Shown piece after piece: positions 60,853 through 64,000 of a stretch of DNA of 64,000 nucleotides (within the stretch, counting starts at the first letter, position 1; the number at the start of each line of letters is the position of its first letter). The DNA lies in assembly GCA_029959615.1 (NCBI GenBank), contig JASCOD010000001.1, positions 1,302,001 to 1,366,000 of the forward strand. Direction: 5' to 3'. The stretch comes from Flavobacteriaceae bacterium PS02338. Its GTDB lineage: Bacteria; Bacteroidota; Bacteroidia; Sphingobacteriales; Sphingobacteriaceae. The translations under genes were made by a program, and so were the position numbers. The notes beneath the pieces are model-generated. The model saw nothing but the letters and a program-made list of their open reading frames with translations. It did not search any database and was not told where the DNA came from.

Positions 60853-62229
60853 ATGAAAACAAATAAAAAGATCTTGTTTTTTGCGATAGCCATGCTGTTG
60901 GGCACTGCCTGCAATAAGTTTTTAGAAGTGCCCAGCCCAGCCACCAAGGCAGAGAGTTTTAAGGTGTTTGCTGATGAAAAGAGTGCCGATGCTGCGGTAT
61001 CGGGCGTATATGCATTTTTGGTATCGGCAAACATGCAGTTTTTTAATGGTGCCATTACGGCTTACACGGGCTTCAGTGCCGATGAATTTGCCAATGCCAA
61101 CAAGAATACGACTTATGAACCTTTCCGCATCAATGCCATCCCTACCGAAAATGAAGTGGTGGCTTCCAATTTTTGGAGCAATGCCTACAAAGGGATTAAC
61201 CATGTAAACGTCACCATAGAAGGGCTGCAGCTTAATCAGACAAATTATGCACCTCAAAAGTATAGGCAGCTGATAGGGGAGATGTATTTTACTCGTGCCC
61301 TGCAATATTTCTATTTGGTCAATCTTTTTGGCGATGTGCCTTTGGTGATCTCCAATGATTTTGAGACCAATGCCTTTTTGCCTAGAACACCAAAAGCAAA
61401 GGTATATACCCAAATTACCGATGACTTAATGCGGGCGATGGCAAACCTAACTGAGGGTACCAGTAACCTAAGGCCTAACAAGTCGGCCGCTTGGCTCTTG
61501 TTGGCAAGGGTTTATCTTTATTTACAAAAATGGGACTTGGCCAAAGCCGCCTCCTCCGAGGTAATTAGCAAAAGGGGCTACGTGTTGGAACCCTTGGCAA
61601 ATACGTTTCTAACCACTTCAAAGGAAACTGTTTTTCAGTTGATGAAGCCTACGGCCAATACCGCCGAAGCTTTCAGTTTTGTGCCTTCCTCTGCCACGGC
61701 TATGCCTTCTTTTGCCATTACTGATGATTTATTGTCGGCCTTTGCAGCCAATGATCTTAGAAAAAGCAATTGGCTAAAGTTCAATACCGTTAGCGGTAAA
61801 AACTATTACTATCCCTATAAGTATAAAGTGCGCAGCGGTACGGTAGTGAGCGAATATTATGTGGTCTTGCGGTTATCCGAAGCCTACCTGATCAGGGCAG
61901 AAGCGGCGGCACAGTTAAATGCCTTAGATGAGGCGAAGCAAGATGTAGATGTGGTCAGAAAACGTGCCGCATTATCGCTGGTACAACAAACGCAACCAAA
62001 TATTTCAAAAGAAGACTTATTGGAGCTGATTGCCAAAGAGCGCAGGTTAGAGTTTTTTGCAGAGTGGGGGCACCGTTGGTTTGATCTAAAGCGTACGGGC
62101 AAGGCCAATACGGTATTGGGCAATTTAAAGGGTACTGATTGGAATAACAGCACTAATCTTTATCCAATTCCATACAGGGAAATGAGGTATAATTTTAACT
62201 TAACACAAAACGATGGCTACTTTAAGTAA
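60853..62229 (+). CDS. SusD/RagB-family lipoprotein (second locus)
   Basis: Starting at ATG 60853 (MKTNKKILFFAIAMLLGTAC, lipobox Cys 20), this 458-residue protein has SusD helices ('LIGEMYFTRALQYFYLVNLFGDVPLV') and the C-terminal 'RRLEFFAEWGHRWFDLKRTGKA ... NLYPIPYREMRYN' (both given in part). The frame extends upstream into susC, but that part has no signal. It follows susC by 19 bases and overlaps the thioredoxin-like gene by 17 bases. Confidence 0.93.
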   Translation: MKTNKKILFFAIAMLLGTACNKFLEVPSPATKAESFKVFADEKSADAAVSGVYAFLVSANMQFFNGAITAYTGFSADEFANANKNTTYEPFRINAIPTENEVVASNFWSNAYKGINHVNVTIEGLQLNQTNYAPQKYRQLIGEMYFTRALQYFYLVNLFGDVPLVISNDFETNAFLPRTPKAKVYTQITDDLMRAMANLTEGTSNLRPNKSAAWLLLARVYLYLQKWDLAKAASSEVISKRGYVLEPLANTFLTTSKETVFQLMKPTANTAEAFSFVPSSATAMPSFAITDDLLSAFAANDLRKSNWLKFNTVSGKNYYYPYKYKVRSGTVVSEYYVVLRLSEAYLIRAEAAAQLNALDEAKQDVDVVRKRAALSLVQQTQPNISKEDLLELIAKERRLEFFAEWGHRWFDLKRTGKANTVLGNLKGTDWNNSTNLYPIPYREMRYNFNLTQNDGYFK

Positions 62230-62794
62230 TTATTTCTGGCGAGCAGTACTTTGCGTACTGCTTACCTTCGGGCATAACAATGCTTGGGCGCAACACAAAA
62301 ATCAGTTTCCACAGATAGGGCAATTGTGTCCAGATTTTCAATTCAGTGAGCTGCAGTACCATGCTAAAACAACCGCCACAAGGGATGATTTTAAGGGCAA
62401 GTATCTAATATTGGATTTATGGAACAGGTACTGTGCGGCCTGCTTAAATGCAATGCCCAAAATGGACAGTATCCGAAAGGCTTTTTCAGATCGTGTAGCC
62501 GTGGTAATGGTGGGCTATACCGGAAGTCGGTACAGCAAGAGGTCAGATGATAAAATGATCAGAAAGCTTTACGAAGAAAATAGGAAAGAGCAAAATCTCG
62601 ATCTACCCATCGCTTACGATTCTGTACTTTTTCACCGTTTCAATATTGGTGCCTGTCCGTATATCATAGTGTTAGATAGAGATAGTAAAGTCGTGGCCAT
62701 TACCACATCAATCAACGCAAAACAGTTGGAAGAACTGCTAATGGGAAATTCGCCTGTGCTTCAAAAAGCGTATCGAAGAGATGAGCGTTTATAG
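62213..62794 (+). CDS. TlpA-like thioredoxin-fold protein with CAAC motif
   Basis: A 193-residue exported protein (signal MATLSNYFWRAVLCVLLTFG, cut near 'NAWAQ'). It has the AhpC/TlpA-like opening 'IGQLCPDFQFSEL', 'KYLILDLWNRYCAACLNAMPKMD' with a CxxC redox pair, and the cis-Pro region 'FNIGACPYIIVLD'. The 'W..YC..C' pattern is that of periplasmic thiol oxidoreductases. It overlaps the end of susD, so the three genes are one operon. It may reduce or oxidise the substrate or the transport proteins. Confidence 0.85.
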   Translation: MATLSNYFWRAVLCVLLTFGHNNAWAQHKNQFPQIGQLCPDFQFSELQYHAKTTATRDDFKGKYLILDLWNRYCAACLNAMPKMDSIRKAFSDRVAVVMVGYTGSRYSKRSDDKMIRKLYEENRKEQNLDLPIAYDSVLFHRFNIGACPYIIVLDRDSKVVAITTSINAKQLEELLMGNSPVLQKAYRRDERL

Positions 62795-62797
62795 TTG

Positions 62798-62837
62798 AAA
62801 AGAGCACGGAGCTTAATGCTTAGCTCCGTGCTCTTTT
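62798..62837. terminator. bidirectional terminator between converging genes
   Basis: A perfect 15-bp stem (62798-62812 with 62823-62837) plus one A-T pair, with A and T runs at the two sides. It ends the susC operon on the plus strand and the DUF6520-like gene on the minus strand. Confidence 0.9.
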
Positions 62838-62839
62838 AA

Positions 62840-63166
62840 TTAAAGTGCTGGACGCATGATGCTTTCGGTGGCGGCATCATCATTCGGGAAATTGGAAAGT
62901 TCACTTGAAAATCCACGTAAACATTCAATTTCGGTTCCTGTAGCACATGGTGAAACTACCAATGGCTTTTCCTCTTCAACGTAGAAATCGCTATCGTTTT
63001 TGATATAACCGTCCGGATAATTGGTAGGGTCATCATGAGATACCTTGTACCAATACAAAGTGGTTTTCTTTGTTTCATTGCTTTTAAAAGCACTCACTGT
63101 AAATACCAGACCGAACACCATTACCAGTGCTACAAGACCGAACATTAAACTTTTTAAATTTTTCAT
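62840..63166 (-). CDS. DUF6520-like small exported protein
   Basis: From ATG 63166 this 108-residue protein has a signal peptide (MKNLKSLMFGLVALVMVFG, cut after 'VSAFK'). The short mature region has 'TTLYWYKVSHDDPTNYPDGY' and two cysteines in 'VSPCATGTEIECLRG'. It looks like the DUF6520 family of small Bacteroidota proteins (from memory, not searched), often seen near SusCD and redox genes. The two cysteines could be a substrate for the neighbouring CxxC protein. The longer frame to 63256 lacks a signal at its start. Confidence 0.65.
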   Translation of the reverse strand: MKNLKSLMFGLVALVMVFGLVFTVSAFKSNETKKTTLYWYKVSHDDPTNYPDGYIKNDSDFYVEEEKPLVVSPCATGTEIECLRGFSSELSNFPNDDAATESIMRPAL

Positions 63167-63431
63167 AATTGTTGACCGCTTTGTTGCATTTGAAAAAACA
63201 GACGAAAAAGTTGAGGTGAAAAAAATATTACAGCTTTGATATAGGTTAACAGGCATTTACGAAACCGCTAAAAATGAATATAAACTAAATCGGTACAGGT
63301 AAAGGCTTTTGGCAAGAGCTAAAATGGTTCGCTGCGTTGAAGTAAAGTTAGGTTGCAATAGATTGGTTAAAACTGTTTGTGAACCATATAAAGTGCTGTT
63401 CGTTAGCAGTTTGATTGGCTTGTTGTTGGGT

Positions 63432-63986
63432 TTAGGTTAATTTTCGATAGGTGCGTACAAAATAGTCGTAGTCAAGATTTAAGTAGTTGCACATTTCCTT
63501 TTTTTGGAGAAATGGTAATAGGAGTTGACGCGTCCGTCGAAAATGGATGACGCGTTCTCGAGGCTTCATTTCTAATAAATGGGTTCTTAATAGCAGGCTA
63601 TCGTAATAATTAAAACGTAGGTTGAGGTAAATTTTGATAAGTTCTTCAAATTCTAGGTAAAGCGTATGCAACGCTGCCAAGTCTAAACTAAACACGGTAG
63701 TAGGCAATACAGCTTCCAGATATAAACGATGCGATGCTGTAATACAATAGACAGTACTGCCAACGCCAAAGAAATTGAGGATAGTAGGTTTTACACGATC
63801 GTGAACATCAAATTCTTTCATTAAGCCTGTTGCCACATAAGCCAAGCTACCTACTTCGCGTATTAAATGTTGCTGTGGTTCAAGGTGTACGGTGGTAATT
63901 AGGCTCACAATGCGGTCCCAAGCCTCGGGTCTTAGTGCTCCGTAGCTTTGTAAATGTATTTTAAGAGTTAGAAATAAATGATCCAT
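63432..63986 (-). CDS. Crp/Fnr-family transcriptional regulator
   Basis: A 184-residue protein with a cyclic-nucleotide-binding-like beta-barrel (about 20-120, 'EPQQHLIREVGSLAYVATGLMKEF' in part, 'ILNFFGVGSTVY') and a short C-terminal helical region with a winged-HTH-like pattern ('FLQKKEMCNYLNLDYDYFVRTYRK'). The residues that bind cAMP in E. coli Crp are not evident, as in many Bacteroidota members. It lies 265 bases upstream of the DUF6520-like gene on the same strand and may regulate that gene or the SusCD operon. The first codon is 14 bases from the window edge. Confidence 0.8.
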   Translation of the reverse strand: MDHLFLTLKIHLQSYGALRPEAWDRIVSLITTVHLEPQQHLIREVGSLAYVATGLMKEFDVHDRVKPTILNFFGVGSTVYCITASHRLYLEAVLPTTVFSLDLAALHTLYLEFEELIKIYLNLRFNYYDSLLLRTHLLEMKPRERVIHFRRTRQLLLPFLQKKEMCNYLNLDYDYFVRTYRKLT

Positions 63987-64000
63987 AACATATAGAAGAA

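Noticed and set aside
60922..61413. 163-codon minus-strand frame inside the second susD
   Set aside because: It lies opposite a typical SusD frame and lacks any recognisable domain.

Overview
The window comes from the Bacteroidota, most likely a soil or plant-associated member of the Sphingobacteriaceae close to Pedobacter. The evidence is SprA of the type IX secretion system (T9SS), T9SS C-terminal sorting domains, two SusC/SusD pairs, AT-rich intergenic DNA, TAnnTTTG promoter boxes and a near absence of Shine-Dalgarno sequences. No tRNA, rRNA, CRISPR array or intact transposon was seen.

Housekeeping block, 1-23.8 kb. It holds sprA (5' end outside the window), gcvH, a VanZ-like gene, a 40-residue lipoprotein too short for usual gene calling, an outer-membrane beta-barrel protein, feoA-feoB, an SprT-like protein, a small XRE regulator, a fused E1 alpha-beta 2-oxoacid dehydrogenase with a PDDEXK nuclease gene (DUF1016) directly upstream, lutB, a secreted protein ending in a TonB-plug-like segment, an M28 peptidase, rpiB and tatC.

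Polysaccharide utilization locus (PUL), 23.8-41.1 kb. A minus-strand operon (SusC, SusD, surface lipoprotein, GH16, GH128 plus CBM6-like module, CotH-like protein, discoidin/T9SS protein) is followed, after a terminator, by a GH3 beta-glucosidase. A divergent membrane-spanning propeller/Y_Y_Y/LuxR-HTH sensor sits upstream. The enzyme set points to a beta-1,3-glucan such as laminarin, curdlan-type or fungal wall glucan: surface endo-cleavage, SusCD import and periplasmic release of glucose.

Accessory region, 41.1-49.7 kb. It contains small response-regulator and NTF2-like genes, a T9SS beta-helix protein with 75-bp repeats, a small acidic ORF interrupted by an in-frame stop, a large T9SS lipase-like protein and degenerate intergenic repeats.

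Defence island, 49.7-57.1 kb. It holds an AbiH-family gene, a C4 zinc-finger fragment, an HsdR-N-type restriction protein, an IetAS-like AAA ATPase/subtilase pair, a lipoprotein and an XRE regulator. An 18-bp perfect inverted repeat lies between divergent candidate promoters upstream of the XRE gene.

Second SusCD locus, 57.1-64 kb. SusC, SusD and a CxxC thioredoxin-like protein form a tight operon facing a DUF6520-like gene and a Crp/Fnr-type regulator. Ahead of the operon lies a leader of about 500 nt full of self-complementary segments, including two competing long-range folds and a strong terminator before susC. This leader is the best candidate here for an undescribed regulatory RNA.
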